Source: Erythrobacter sp. SG61-1L (GTDB lineage: Bacteria > Pseudomonadota > Alphaproteobacteria > Sphingomonadales > Sphingomonadaceae). Taken from it: a stretch of DNA of 64,000 bases. The stretch lies in NCBI RefSeq assembly GCF_001305965.1, contig NZ_JXQC01000002.1, positions 1-64,000 of the forward strand, given 5' to 3'. Below the pieces are notes generated by a model. It saw only the letters and a list, made by a program, of their open reading frames with translations, was not told the DNA's origin and searched no databases. Position 1 is the stretch's first letter; each line of letters starts with the position of its first letter. Positions 26,962-34,922 of this stretch are shown one piece after another. The position numbers and the translations under genes are program-made.

Positions 26962-28230
26962 TCATGGCGTTGCTCCCCCGAGGTCAGGCGCAGGCGCGGT
27001 CAGGCGCGCAAGGCGGGCCTCGGCGTCGTGATAGGCAACCAGCGCATCGACGGCGGCGGCCTTGGTGTCGGCCAGGGTTCGCTCCGCATCGAGCAAGTCA
27101 AGTTGGCTGAACTTGCCTTGCGCGTAGCCGATCCTCGCGATGCGCGCCGCTTCGGTCGCGGCCGCCAGTGCCGGGCCGCCCGCCGATCGGGCGGCGGCGG
27201 CGGCGTTGGCTAGCTCAGCCTGCGCGCTGGCAATGGCCTGTTCGGTGTCGAGAATGGTGACACGCCGCCTTGCATCGACCCCCTGTCGCTCGGCCTCGGC
27301 CTGACTCACTGCCGCGCGGCCATTGTTGAACAGAGGAAAGGGAATGCTGACCCCGAAGATCGCCGCCATGTCGTTGGTCGCGGACAGACGCCGGGCGCCG
27401 GCGGTCAGCGTGACATCCGGAATGCGTTGCGCGCGGGCGAGGCGCACCTGCGCGTTCGCGGTCGCCACGTCGGCTTCAGCGGCCGCGAGGATGAGCGTGC
27501 CGTCTGCCGATCTTGGCAACGCCGGCCCGTAAACACCGACACGATCAAACCAACCGGCATCGAGAGGACCGGCAACCGGCTCGCCGACCAGCCGCACGAG
27601 ATTTTCCCGCGCGACCGCCGCCTCCCGTGTCGCACGTTCAAGCGCGACATTGGCGTTGACCCGTTGGACATCGGCCCGTTGCTGTTCGATCGGAGAAGCG
27701 GCGCCGGCGGCGACCCGCGTGCTTGCCGCCCGAAACCCCGCGTCCGCGAAGCCGGCGAGTTGACGGGCTATCTCGACACGGCGCTCACCCGAGGCCGCGG
27801 CGATATAGGTTTGGGTGACACGCTCGCGAAGATCGCTGAGCGCAATCGCCGCTTCGAGGCGCGCGCGGACGCTGCGCGAATCGGCGACGGCGATGCGTGC
27901 GGACCGCTTGCCGCCGAGTTCGATCGGCAAGGCGAGGCCCGCCGTGGATTCGGCGCTTTGGGTGCCACGATAGGCGCCCGATCCGCCGACATTTTCGACC
28001 TGGACCTGGACTTGCGGATTGGGCCTTAGACCCGCGACCGTGCGCGCGGCACCGGCCGCCCGCACACCGGCGTTGGCGACCTCCAGACTTGGCGATGACG
28101 CGCCGGCAGCAACAAGCGCACGTTCGAGCGTATATGGGGGGGATGAACTAGGCGGCGGGGCGGCGGTTTGCGCCTGCGCGATCGACGTGCAGGACGCCAC
28201 AGCCATCAGGGCCGCGACAACGCGGTGCAT
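26962..28230 (-). CDS. czcC: CzcC-type outer-membrane channel (copy 2)
   Basis: A 422-residue outer-membrane factor from the ATG at 28,230, with a signal peptide (MHRVVAALMAVASCTSIAQAQ) nearly matching that of copy 1. OEP repeats include RPNPQVQVQVENVGGSG, PFPLFNNGRAAVSQAEAE and RIGYAQGKFSQLDLLDAER. It is the first structural gene of czcCBA in module B, 57 bp after the CzcI-like gene. Confidence 0.92.
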   Translation of the reverse strand: MHRVVAALMAVASCTSIAQAQTAAPPPSSSPPYTLERALVAAGASSPSLEVANAGVRAAGAARTVAGLRPNPQVQVQVENVGGSGAYRGTQSAESTAGLALPIELGGKRSARIAVADSRSVRARLEAAIALSDLRERVTQTYIAAASGERRVEIARQLAGFADAGFRAASTRVAAGAASPIEQQRADVQRVNANVALERATREAAVARENLVRLVGEPVAGPLDAGWFDRVGVYGPALPRSADGTLILAAAEADVATANAQVRLARAQRIPDVTLTAGARRLSATNDMAAIFGVSIPFPLFNNGRAAVSQAEAERQGVDARRRVTILDTEQAIASAQAELANAAAAARSAGGPALAAATEAARIARIGYAQGKFSQLDLLDAERTLADTKAAAVDALVAYHDAEARLARLTAPAPDLGGATP

Positions 28231-28287
28231 GAACAATTCTCCTGACAAATTCCGAAGACCGCGAGAGTCGCGGTGAACGCGGAATCG

Positions 28288-28623
28288 TCAGGCTATTGGG
28301 GGGCGTAGCGCGGGGTCTGTTGGGGATGCAGGAATGAACTGCAATGCAGCAGGCAGCAGCCGGTCCATCGCATGATATGCAGACGTCAAATCGCCGCTGG
28401 CCACCGTATCGCAAACCTGATGGCCATGGCATCCGCCATGATGGTGCACATAGCCTTTGCCCGCATCGGACGGAACTTGATCACTATCGCCCGACACGTG
28501 GCCCATGCTTGCCGCAACCTCACTGTCGACGCAAGCAAGCGGCTCGCCAGCGTGCGCAACTGCACCGCCTGTCAAGGACAGGCTTACAAAAAATGCAGCA
28601 AGGATGAGCAAGACTCGGCGCAT
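28288..28623 (-). CDS. CzcI-like small secreted His-rich protein (copy 2)
   Basis: A 111-residue exported protein: signal peptide MRRVLLILAAFFVSLSL to VAHA, then a periplasmic part with HHHGGCHGHQVC and the ending ALRPPIA. It shares the His/Cys motif, length and LRPPI tail with copy 1 and lies directly upstream of czcC. By position it corresponds to czcI. The His and Cys cluster would suit periplasmic metal binding. A hairpin sits just 5' of its start codon. Confidence 0.62.
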   Translation of the reverse strand: MRRVLLILAAFFVSLSLTGGAVAHAGEPLACVDSEVAASMGHVSGDSDQVPSDAGKGYVHHHGGCHGHQVCDTVASGDLTSAYHAMDRLLPAALQFIPASPTDPALRPPIA

Positions 28624-28627
28624 TATC

Positions 28628-28650
28628 CGCCATCTATCACAGAGATGGCG
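28628..28650 (-). promoter_or_regulatory. Hairpin next to czcI copy 2 start
   Basis: Perfect 8-bp arms (CGCCATCT with AGATGGCG, loop 7 nt) lie 4 bp upstream of the czcI start codon and occupy the place where a ribosome site would be expected. It may control translation of the first gene of module B, or be a protein-binding dyad. Confidence 0.4.
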
Positions 28651-28690
28651 ATTGCTGAAGCAGATAAGAAAGGGTCAAACCATGCTCGCT

Positions 28691-29341
28691 TCATCTCGGA
28701 ACCTCAGGTGCCAACGGACGTGCCTGACGCCATGCTGGAATGGCCTCAGCCAGAACACGCCATGCAGAACGCAGGAAGATGAGGGCGATAATCATACCCA
28801 CCGCAATATCCGGCCACGCGGAACCTGTCATACCGACCAGACCCGCGGCGATCAGCACGCCGATATTGGACGCGACATCATTGCGCGAGCATTCAAAAGT
28901 GCTCGACATATTCACATTGGCGGTGCGGAAGCGCCACAGCAGCGCGAGGCAGACAAGGTTGGCAACGAGCGCCATTCCGCCCAAGGTCAGCATCAGGCTC
29001 GACGATGGCGGCACGCCGTTCACGATCTTGTCCGCGATCTCGATGATGATCGCGATACCAAAAACAAGGATGATACCGCCCTTGGCGATCGCGGCCCCGG
29101 CTTCCCAGCGCGCGCCGCGATGCAGCGCATAGAGACTGAGGGCATAGACGAAGGCATCGCCCAGCATGTCGACGGAATCGGCCATCAGCGCCGAGGACCG
29201 GGCGACAAGGCCGCCCCCGAACTCTGCGAAGAACATCGCGAGGTTGATGACCATGACGATGACGAGAACCCGGCGCTGGTCCTTCTTGCGCGCCAGTTCC
29301 GTGAGGGTTTCGCCCTTCTTCGAGCAGCAGTCGTCAGCCAT
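28691..29341 (-). CDS. CDF-family cation transporter (short form)
   Basis: A 216-residue inner-membrane transporter starting at the ATG at 29,341 (MADDCCSKKGETL). Six membrane segments; the TM2 site reads ALMADSVDMLGDAFV and the TM5 site CSRNDVASNIGVL. As in the gene at 6000 the cytoplasmic C-terminal domain is missing. The extra N-terminal CC and the Cys before the TM5 site could bind soft metals such as Cd or Pb. It is divergent from a CadR/PbrR-type regulator gene and preceded by a MerR-type promoter, so metal-induced efflux is likely. Confidence 0.85.
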   Translation of the reverse strand: MADDCCSKKGETLTELARKKDQRRVLVIVMVINLAMFFAEFGGGLVARSSALMADSVDMLGDAFVYALSLYALHRGARWEAGAAIAKGGIILVFGIAIIIEIADKIVNGVPPSSSLMLTLGGMALVANLVCLALLWRFRTANVNMSSTFECSRNDVASNIGVLIAAGLVGMTGSAWPDIAVGMIIALIFLRSAWRVLAEAIPAWRQARPLAPEVPR

Positions 29342-29375
29342 GGTCCGTGTCCGAGTCGGTTGGATATGGCATGGA

Positions 29376-29406
29376 CCTATGCACCCTGAAGCCGCTATAG
29401 GGTCAA
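29376..29406 (-). promoter_or_regulatory. MerR-type promoter and operator for CDF gene
   Basis: On the minus strand TTGACC (-35) and CATAGG (-10) are separated by 19 bp, the over-long spacer typical of MerR-family promoters. Within it lies the dyad ACCCT-N11-AGGGT. It drives the CDF gene and lies just before the divergent MerR gene; a near copy of the -35 and proximal half precedes the gene at 31,340. Confidence 0.75.
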
Positions 29407-29408
29407 GC

Positions 29409-29837
29409 ATGAAAATCGGTGATCTCGCAAAACGCACGGACACGCGCGTCGAAACCATCCGTTTCTACGAGAAGGAAGGGCTTATTCCCGCGCCCGCCCG
29501 AAACACCGGCAACTATCGCATCTACGAACAGGCGCACCTTAATCGGCTGTCCTTCATTCGCCGGTCGCGCGATCTCGGCTTCACGCTCGATCAGGTCCGC
29601 AAGCTGTTGAAGCTCGCCGACGACCGCGCCGCGCCTTGCGCCGAGGTCGACGCCATCACCGCCGCGAACATTGCGGAAATCGATACCAAGCTCGCGGATC
29701 TTGGCGCGCTCCGGGCCGAACTCGTTCGGACGCTGGAGCGTTGCCGGGGGGAAACCATCGGCGATTGCCGGATCATTGAAGCCCTTGCGCCGACAAACAG
29801 ATCCTTATCGAGCGGGGCGCGACCATCCGATGAATGA
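29409..29837 (+). CDS. MerR-family Cd/Pb/Zn-responsive regulator (CadR/PbrR type)
   Basis: A 142-residue dimeric activator. The N-terminal winged helix (MKIGDLAKRTDTRVETIRFY) is canonical. Cys77, Cys112 and Cys120 fall where CadR/PbrR proteins place their metal ligands, which points to Cd or Pb sensing rather than Cu (CueR) or Hg. Start at the ATG at 29,409; longer upstream frames have no support. It probably twists the 19-bp-spacer promoters at 29,376 and 31,275. Its end overlaps the following AraC-type gene by 8 bp. Confidence 0.88.
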   Translation: MKIGDLAKRTDTRVETIRFYEKEGLIPAPARNTGNYRIYEQAHLNRLSFIRRSRDLGFTLDQVRKLLKLADDRAAPCAEVDAITAANIAEIDTKLADLGALRAELVRTLERCRGETIGDCRIIEALAPTNRSLSSGARPSDE

Positions 29838-30507
29838 CCGATGGCTTGGAAATCTCGAAATCGGCCAGTTTGCCGCGACATGGCGCGGGGCCGTGGGAGA
29901 ATCCGAAGCCCATAGCCATTTTGCCGGCCAGGCCGTGATCGCCGCGACGCCGGTTGTCGTCGAAACCGAAACCGGGGCGGTCACGGCGCAATGCGTCCTC
30001 ATTGAACCCGGCGCGCGCCACAGGCTGCTGCCACATCCCGATGCCGAACTGCATTTCGTGGAGCCGACCTTGCACTGGCAGGGCACGCAGCTTGCCGAAA
30101 TCATCACCGGCTTTCCGTATAAGATCGTCAATGCAGGCAATGCAGCGCCGTCCTTCTGGACCGCGTGGCTTAAAGGCGAGATCACTCCAACGAACGATTC
30201 CAGGCTGGAGGGCGCCATGAAGCTGCTCGACAGCACGCTTGCCGAAGGCCCGGTTCGCCTCGCCCCGCTCGCGGCCCGCGCCGGACTTTCGCCGGACCGT
30301 TTCCGCCATCTGTTTGCAGCGCAGATCGGTATCCCGCTTCGCCGCTATGTGCTGTGGCGACGCATGGCGCTCGCCGCGAGCGGATTGGCGAAAGGCCGAA
30401 CGATCACGGCGGCCGCCCATGAAGCGGGCTTTGCCGATGCCGCCCACTTCGCGCGCACCATCAAGCGCATGTTCGGAATCAATGCCCGCCAGCTCCGGCC
30501 AGCCTGA
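29830..30507 (+). CDS. AraC-family transcriptional regulator
   Basis: A 225-residue protein with an N-terminal cupin-like beta region (GQAVIAATPVVVETETGAV, HRLLPHPDAELHF) and a C-terminal AraC-type double helix-turn-helix (LAARAGLSPDRFRHLFAAQI, then AAHEAGFADAAHFARTIKRM). The ATG overlaps the MerR-type gene, so both regulators are probably made from one mRNA. N-terminal ligand unknown. Regulators of this kind usually respond to small molecules, so it may bring a second input to the metal unit. Confidence 0.85.
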   Translation: MNDRWLGNLEIGQFAATWRGAVGESEAHSHFAGQAVIAATPVVVETETGAVTAQCVLIEPGARHRLLPHPDAELHFVEPTLHWQGTQLAEIITGFPYKIVNAGNAAPSFWTAWLKGEITPTNDSRLEGAMKLLDSTLAEGPVRLAPLAARAGLSPDRFRHLFAAQIGIPLRRYVLWRRMALAASGLAKGRTITAAAHEAGFADAAHFARTIKRMFGINARQLRPA

Positions 30508-30565
30508 CTTTCGCCATAGCCGCCACGTTCAAGCATCGGGCACGGCACGGCGCTACGCCGTAGTT

Positions 30566-31255
30566 ATGACCGACCTCATCTCCGACGCGCCCGACTATGT
30601 GCCGCCCTTGGGCCGCCCTGCCCTGACCCGCCACTATGACCGCATGATCGCGCTCATGACGCGCGAAGGGCGCTGGCGCTCCGAGCTTCTGCGCCGCATC
30701 CCGCCCCGGCCCGGCCTGCAAATCGTCGATGTCGGATGCGGGACGGGAACGCTCGCGGTCGAGATCAAACAGCGTCGTCCCGATTGCACCGTCATGGCCG
30801 TCGATCCCGACGCGCCGGCCCTCGCACTGGCGCGCGAAAAGGCGGCCAAGGCAGGCGTCGCTATCCAATGGGATCAGGCGATGGGCGACCGCATCGGCGC
30901 TCTGGTCGAGGACGGCGGCTGCGATGTCATACTTTCGAGCCTGGTCTTTCACCAATGCGCGCTGGGGGTGAAGCAGGCGATCGCCGATGCCATGTGTCGC
31001 GCGCTCGCGACGGGTGGCCTGTTGCTTGTCGCCGATTACGGGTTGCAGCGCACCTTTTGGATGCGGACGCTTTTCCGTCAGGTGCAGATGCTTGACGGTT
31101 TCGACAAGGCCGAACCCAATGCCACAGGCTGTATGCCGGGCATCTTCGCGGCCGCGGGCTTTGAAGGGATCGATGAATCGCAAGTCATCCGCACGCCTAC
31201 CGGATCGATCTCGATCTATCAGGCGCACAAACCGTCCCGCTTTCCTGCCCCCTGA
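30566..31255 (+). CDS. SAM-dependent class I methyltransferase
   Basis: A 229-residue soluble methyltransferase. Motif I is VDVGCGTGTL at about residues 54-63, followed by the acidic loop MAVDPDAPALA and ILSSLVFHQC (motif IV region). Similar to UbiE/ArsM-like enzymes, but no conserved Cys pattern specific for arsenite methylation is seen. The start at the ATG at 30,566 fits the N-terminus of the fold. It follows the AraC-type regulator gene by 58 bp on the same strand; the substrate is unknown. Confidence 0.8.
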   Translation: MTDLISDAPDYVPPLGRPALTRHYDRMIALMTREGRWRSELLRRIPPRPGLQIVDVGCGTGTLAVEIKQRRPDCTVMAVDPDAPALALAREKAAKAGVAIQWDQAMGDRIGALVEDGGCDVILSSLVFHQCALGVKQAIADAMCRALATGGLLLVADYGLQRTFWMRTLFRQVQMLDGFDKAEPNATGCMPGIFAAAGFEGIDESQVIRTPTGSISIYQAHKPSRFPAP

Positions 31256-31274
31256 TGGAAAATCAAATAAGCCC

Positions 31275-31305
31275 TTGACCCTATAGCTACTACAGGCCGT
31301 AATCG
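31275..31305 (+). promoter_or_regulatory. MerR-type promoter for transglutaminase-like gene
   Basis: TTGACC, a 19-bp spacer beginning CTATAGC, and TAATCG. The 13-base block TTGACCCTATAGC is identical to the start of the minus-strand promoter at 29,376-29,406, so the same MerR-type regulator should act here; the second half of the dyad (TACAGG) is weaker. Confidence 0.65.
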
Positions 31306-31339
31306 TTCCAGCAACCCTCGCCGAAGGAAGGCGAGCGAT

Positions 31340-32104
31340 ATGGACAAACGATACTTGCGACAAACGCCTTTGCTGGACTTTGCCTCGCCAATCATCCGCG
31401 ATCTCCTGGCGGCGCGGGGTTGGTGTGCATTGACCCCGTTCGAAAGAATCGGACAGGCTTACGCTTTTGTCCGTGACGAAACCGCCTTCGGCTACAACAG
31501 GTCCGATGACATTCCCGCATCGAAGGTTCTCAAGGACGGTTATGGTCAGTGCAACACCAAGGGAACCTTGTTGATGGCGCTTTTGCGGGCGCTGAAGATT
31601 CCGTGTCGCCTGCACGGATTTACCATCCACAAGGGATTGCAGCGCGGCGTTGTCCCTGAGCTGGTCTATCCCCTTGCCCCGAACAGCATCCTTCATAGCT
31701 GGGTCGAAATCGCGCATGATGGCCGCTGGATCAATCTCGAAGGCTTCATTCTGGATCGGCCCTTTCTTCAGGCGCTACAGGCGAAATTTGCCGGTGAGAC
31801 GAACAGCCTGTGCGGCTACGGAGCCGGAACCGATTGCCTGTCGTCGCCGCCGATCGACTGGCTTGGGCAGGACACCTATATCCAGCGCACGGGGATCAAC
31901 GCCGACTTGGGGCTGTTCGACAGTCCCGATGACTTCTACGCGCGCCACAGGCAGCGTTTGGGGACGGCTCGCGAATGGATGTATCAAAACTTCGTGCGGC
32001 ACTGGATGAACCGGCGTGTTGAAAAGGTTCGGCAGGCAAGATTCCGAAAATCCCTCGCGGTCCAGCAACGCACGATCATCCGGAATGATGCAGAAACCGT
32101 TTAG
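31340..32104 (+). CDS. Transglutaminase-like cysteine protease-fold protein
   Basis: A 254-residue cytoplasmic protein with a transglutaminase-like core. The catalytic Cys lies in KDGYGQCNTKGTL (Cys71), the His in ILHSWVEI (His119) and an acidic residue follows in NLEGFILD. No signal peptide or membrane helix. Members of this fold act as proteases, amidases or as inactive scaffolds; substrate unknown. The upstream MerR-type promoter suggests metal-induced expression, unusual for this family. It may process a metal-damaged or metal-binding peptide, but nothing in the sequence proves it. Confidence 0.75.
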   Translation: MDKRYLRQTPLLDFASPIIRDLLAARGWCALTPFERIGQAYAFVRDETAFGYNRSDDIPASKVLKDGYGQCNTKGTLLMALLRALKIPCRLHGFTIHKGLQRGVVPELVYPLAPNSILHSWVEIAHDGRWINLEGFILDRPFLQALQAKFAGETNSLCGYGAGTDCLSSPPIDWLGQDTYIQRTGINADLGLFDSPDDFYARHRQRLGTAREWMYQNFVRHWMNRRVEKVRQARFRKSLAVQQRTIIRNDAETV

Positions 32105-32181
32105 GGTATGCAGCGCACGCCGCCCATATGGCGCTTTGCGGTGAAACCATAGACCGCTCCGATCCTTGTTGAATACCTGAA

Positions 32182-32199
32182 TATAGGCTAGGGGGGTAT
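32182..32199 (+). promoter_or_regulatory. Putative DmeR operator
   Basis: Immediately before dmeR lies TATAGGCTAGGGGGGTAT, an A/T-flanked tract of six G. RcnR/DmeR-type repressors bind G-tracts of this form with A/T flanks, so autoregulation of dmeRF is likely. Confidence 0.6.
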
Positions 32200-32202
32200 C
32201 TT

Positions 32203-32478
32203 ATGCCTCACCTCTCCAGAAACGACTCCGACCTCCTCGCCCGCGTAAAGCGCATCGCTGGGCAAGTCGCGGCCGTGGAACGCGGCCTGACTGAGAAAGC
32301 GCCCTGCGCCGATATTCTTCACCTCGTCGCAGCAGTGCGCGGCGCGGTGAACGGGCTGATGGACGAAATCATCGTTGATCATCTCGACCAGCATGTCGCA
32401 AAGCCTGGTCTCGGCGACGCCGAACGGGCGACGGGGGCGGCAGAACTGGCGACCGTGATCCGGCGCTATTCCAAATGA
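32203..32478 (+). CDS. dmeR: RcnR/DmeR-type Ni/Co-responsive repressor
   Basis: A 91-residue all-helical DUF156 (CsoR/RcnR/FrmR) regulator. His3, Cys35, His60 and His64 are all present at the exact RcnR positions, the ligand set for Ni(II) and Co(II). Its stop overlaps the dmeF start by 4 bp, forming a dmeRF operon. It should repress its own promoter through the G-tract just upstream and release it when Co or Ni rises. Confidence 0.9.
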   Translation: MPHLSRNDSDLLARVKRIAGQVAAVERGLTEKAPCADILHLVAAVRGAVNGLMDEIIVDHLDQHVAKPGLGDAERATGAAELATVIRRYSK

Positions 32479-33413
32479 CACGCGGCCCGGACCTTGCGCG
32501 ATCGGTCGAAGCTCTCGCGCACGATCACAATTTCCTTGGCGCGGCACATGACGACAATGCCCGGCGCACGCGCATCGTCGTCGTCCTGACTTTCGCCATG
32601 ATGATTGGCGAAATCGCCGCCGGCTATCTCACAGGCTCGATGGCGCTGCTTGCCGACGGCTTCCACATGGCGACCCATGCCGGTGCGCTCGGTGTCGCCG
32701 CCTTCGCCTACAGCTATGCCCGGCGCCATGCGGGCGATCGACGTTTCACCTTCGGAACCGGCAAGGTTGGTGAGCTGGCCGGTTTCGCCAGCGCCTTTGT
32801 TCTTGCCATCATCGCGCTTGGCATCGGCGTCGAATCCGTGAGGCGGCTCCTTGCCCCGACTGACATCGCGTATGCCGAAGCAATATGGATCGCGGTCCTT
32901 GGCCTGATCGTCAATCTCATCAGCGCCTGGCTGCTCGGCGGCGACCATCATCTCGATCACCATGACCATCACGGCCACGGTCATGCCCATCATGAGCATG
33001 ACAACAATCTGCGCTCGGCCTATTTCCATGTGCTGGCCGACGCGCTCACCTCCATGCTCGCCATCGTCGCGCTCCTCGCCGGCCTTTATTTGGGTTGGCG
33101 CTGGATGGACGCGGCGATGGGCATCGTCGGCGCGGCCGTCATTGCCCGCTGGTCATGGGGCCTGCTGCGCGACAGTTCGGCCGTGCTCGTCGACGCCGCC
33201 GCCGATCCCAGTCTTGAAGAAGAAATCCGGAAGGCGGTCGAGGACGGCGATGCCAGGATTACGGATCTTCATATCTGGCGGGTCGGGCCAGGCAAGTTCG
33301 CCGCCATCGTCGCGCTCGTCGCGGAACGCCCCTTGCCACCCGACGATTACGCCAGACGTGTGCGCGTGCATGATGAGCTGGTTCATGTCACTATAGAGCC
33401 GCACCCGGCCTGA
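32475..33413 (+). CDS. dmeF: CDF-family Co/Ni efflux transporter DmeF
   Basis: A 312-residue inner-membrane CDF with six membrane segments, the His/Asp metal sites ADGFHMATHA (TM2) and HVLADALTSM (TM5), a His-rich loop (DHHLDHHDHHGHGHAHHEHD) between TM4 and TM5, and a C-terminal cytoplasmic domain including ITDLHIWRVGPGKFA. DmeF proteins export Co(II) and Ni(II). Translationally coupled to dmeR. Confidence 0.93.
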   Translation: MTRGPDLARSVEALAHDHNFLGAAHDDNARRTRIVVVLTFAMMIGEIAAGYLTGSMALLADGFHMATHAGALGVAAFAYSYARRHAGDRRFTFGTGKVGELAGFASAFVLAIIALGIGVESVRRLLAPTDIAYAEAIWIAVLGLIVNLISAWLLGGDHHLDHHDHHGHGHAHHEHDNNLRSAYFHVLADALTSMLAIVALLAGLYLGWRWMDAAMGIVGAAVIARWSWGLLRDSSAVLVDAAADPSLEEEIRKAVEDGDARITDLHIWRVGPGKFAAIVALVAERPLPPDDYARRVRVHDELVHVTIEPHPA

Positions 33414-33427
33414 GAGGAGATAGGCCC

Positions 33428-33985
33428 ATGCGCGAGCAACGCAGTCGCTATTCGACGGTTTCGATCCTGCTGCACTGGACCATCTTCGTGCTGATCTTCG
33501 CCAACGCGACCTTCGGTGGCTGGATGGAGGAAGCCGCCCCGAACGAAAAGCTGGACTATTACCAGCTTCACAAATCGGTTGGAATCACCGTCCTGTTGCT
33601 GAGCCTTGTCCGGCTTGGCTGGCGCATCGCCCATCCCTGGCCCCCCTTTCCAGATAATATGACGACATGGGAACGCATCATTGCGCGCGGCACGCATATC
33701 CTGTTCTATGTTTTGATGATGGGTGCACCTCTCCTTGGGTGGGCGGCAGCTTCGGCAGGCGGCTCCCCTGAAACACCACTTTTCGGTGCGCTCCCCGGCC
33801 CCAATTTACCAGTGCCGCAAGGGGAAGAACTGTCCGAGACGCTGGGTGGCCTTCACAAGGCAATGGTGAAGGCGATCTATGTCGTTCTAGGGTTGCATGT
33901 CCTTGGGGCGCTTAAACACCATTACCTCGACAAGGACGAGGTTCTTCACCGTATGCTGCCGTTGCTGCGCGATCCGCAGCGATGA
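33428..33985 (+). CDS. Cytochrome b561-type membrane protein
   Basis: A 185-residue four-helix membrane cytochrome. Candidate heme-ligating His residues lie in SILLHWTIF, YYQLHKSVG, RGTHILFY and LGLHVLGALKHH. It would pass electrons across the inner membrane, possibly to a periplasmic acceptor or superoxide. It follows dmeF by 14 bp and may belong to the same transcript; a link to Co/Ni stress is inference. Confidence 0.88.
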   Translation: MREQRSRYSTVSILLHWTIFVLIFANATFGGWMEEAAPNEKLDYYQLHKSVGITVLLLSLVRLGWRIAHPWPPFPDNMTTWERIIARGTHILFYVLMMGAPLLGWAAASAGGSPETPLFGALPGPNLPVPQGEELSETLGGLHKAMVKAIYVVLGLHVLGALKHHYLDKDEVLHRMLPLLRDPQR

Positions 33986-34063
33986 ATCGTCTATTCACCG
34001 CGAGTTCAATTGCCGTTCTTCAAATTGGCTCCGTTGGGCTTTTCGATGCCCAGGAGAGGTAGA

Positions 34064-34342
34064 ATGAAATTTCTGATGATACTTGGCGCTGCCGCGCTTG
34101 CGGCCATGACGCCTTCGGTCGCGATGGCTCAGCATCATGGCGATCGCGGCAGTCATGAACGCAGCGTAAGCCGTCACGGCAACAGCGGCCACGTCGCGCC
34201 TTCCTACGGCCGCTACTACGATCAGCGGTATCGTGGCTACGACCGGCGTTATGGTTACGATCGCCACGAACGACGTTATGACCGGCATGACCGACCACGG
34301 CACGAACGTCGCCGCCATCATCAACGGCGCGGGCACCATTGA
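34064..34342 (+). CDS. Secreted Arg/Tyr/His-rich small protein
   Basis: A 92-residue protein with a clear signal peptide (MKFLMILGAAALAAMTPSVAMA) and a strongly basic, repetitive mature part of RRY, DRH and YDRR repeats ending in a His/Arg block. A GAGAGG ribosome site precedes the ATG at 34,064. Low complexity prevents family assignment; periplasmic metal binding through His is possible. It precedes the convergent cueR gene. Confidence 0.65.
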   Translation: MKFLMILGAAALAAMTPSVAMAQHHGDRGSHERSVSRHGNSGHVAPSYGRYYDQRYRGYDRRYGYDRHERRYDRHDRPRHERRRHHQRRGHH

Positions 34343-34454
34343 CGAGGACGGGAGCTGATTTCTAGTTCTCACTCACACGCGTTGCCATGCGCGGCCGCTC
34401 CTTCCTGATGGGAACGATGGTGCATCACACAGCGCCGCTTGGAACCTGATTCAT

Positions 34455-34907
34455 TCAGGGGCGATGGCGAAGCCGCCCTGTTCCTACCGTAGCCGGGCTT
34501 GGCACATCCTGCTCGCCGCTGGGTTCTTCCAGATCGGCGAGGATGGGACAGTCGGGCCGGTCATCACCCGCGCAGCAATCCACCAGTGTCCCGAGCGTGG
34601 CGGTCATCTGTTCGAGGCTTTCGATCCGCTCCTGGAGCTGGGCAATATGCGCCTGAGCGATCCGCTTCACGTCGGCGCTCTGGCGGGATTTGTCCCGCCA
34701 GAGGCTCAGCAGTTCATTGATCTCCGCGACCGAGAAACCGAGATCACGCGCCCGCCGGATGAACCGCAGCATATGGACATCCGATGGCGAGTAGTCGCGA
34801 TAGCCGGAATCCTTGCGATCGGCTTTCGGAATGAGGCCGGTCTGCTCATAATAGCGGATCATCTTGGCAGAGACGCCCGATGCCTTGGATGCTTGTCCGA
34901 TATTCAT
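34455..34907 (-). CDS. cueR: CueR-type Cu(I)-responsive MerR regulator
   Basis: A 150-residue activator: N-terminal HTH MNIGQASKASGVSAKMIRYY, Ser77, and the Cu(I) ligands Cys112 and Cys120 in CCAGDDRPDCPI, all diagnostic for CueR. The C-terminus is extended by about 25 residues. It lies 15 bp downstream of copA on the same strand and should control the two CueR-type promoters upstream of copA and copZ. Confidence 0.92.
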   Translation of the reverse strand: MNIGQASKASGVSAKMIRYYEQTGLIPKADRKDSGYRDYSPSDVHMLRFIRRARDLGFSVAEINELLSLWRDKSRQSADVKRIAQAHIAQLQERIESLEQMTATLGTLVDCCAGDDRPDCPILADLEEPSGEQDVPSPATVGTGRLRHRP

Positions 34908-34922
34908 GATGCTTCTCGTGCC

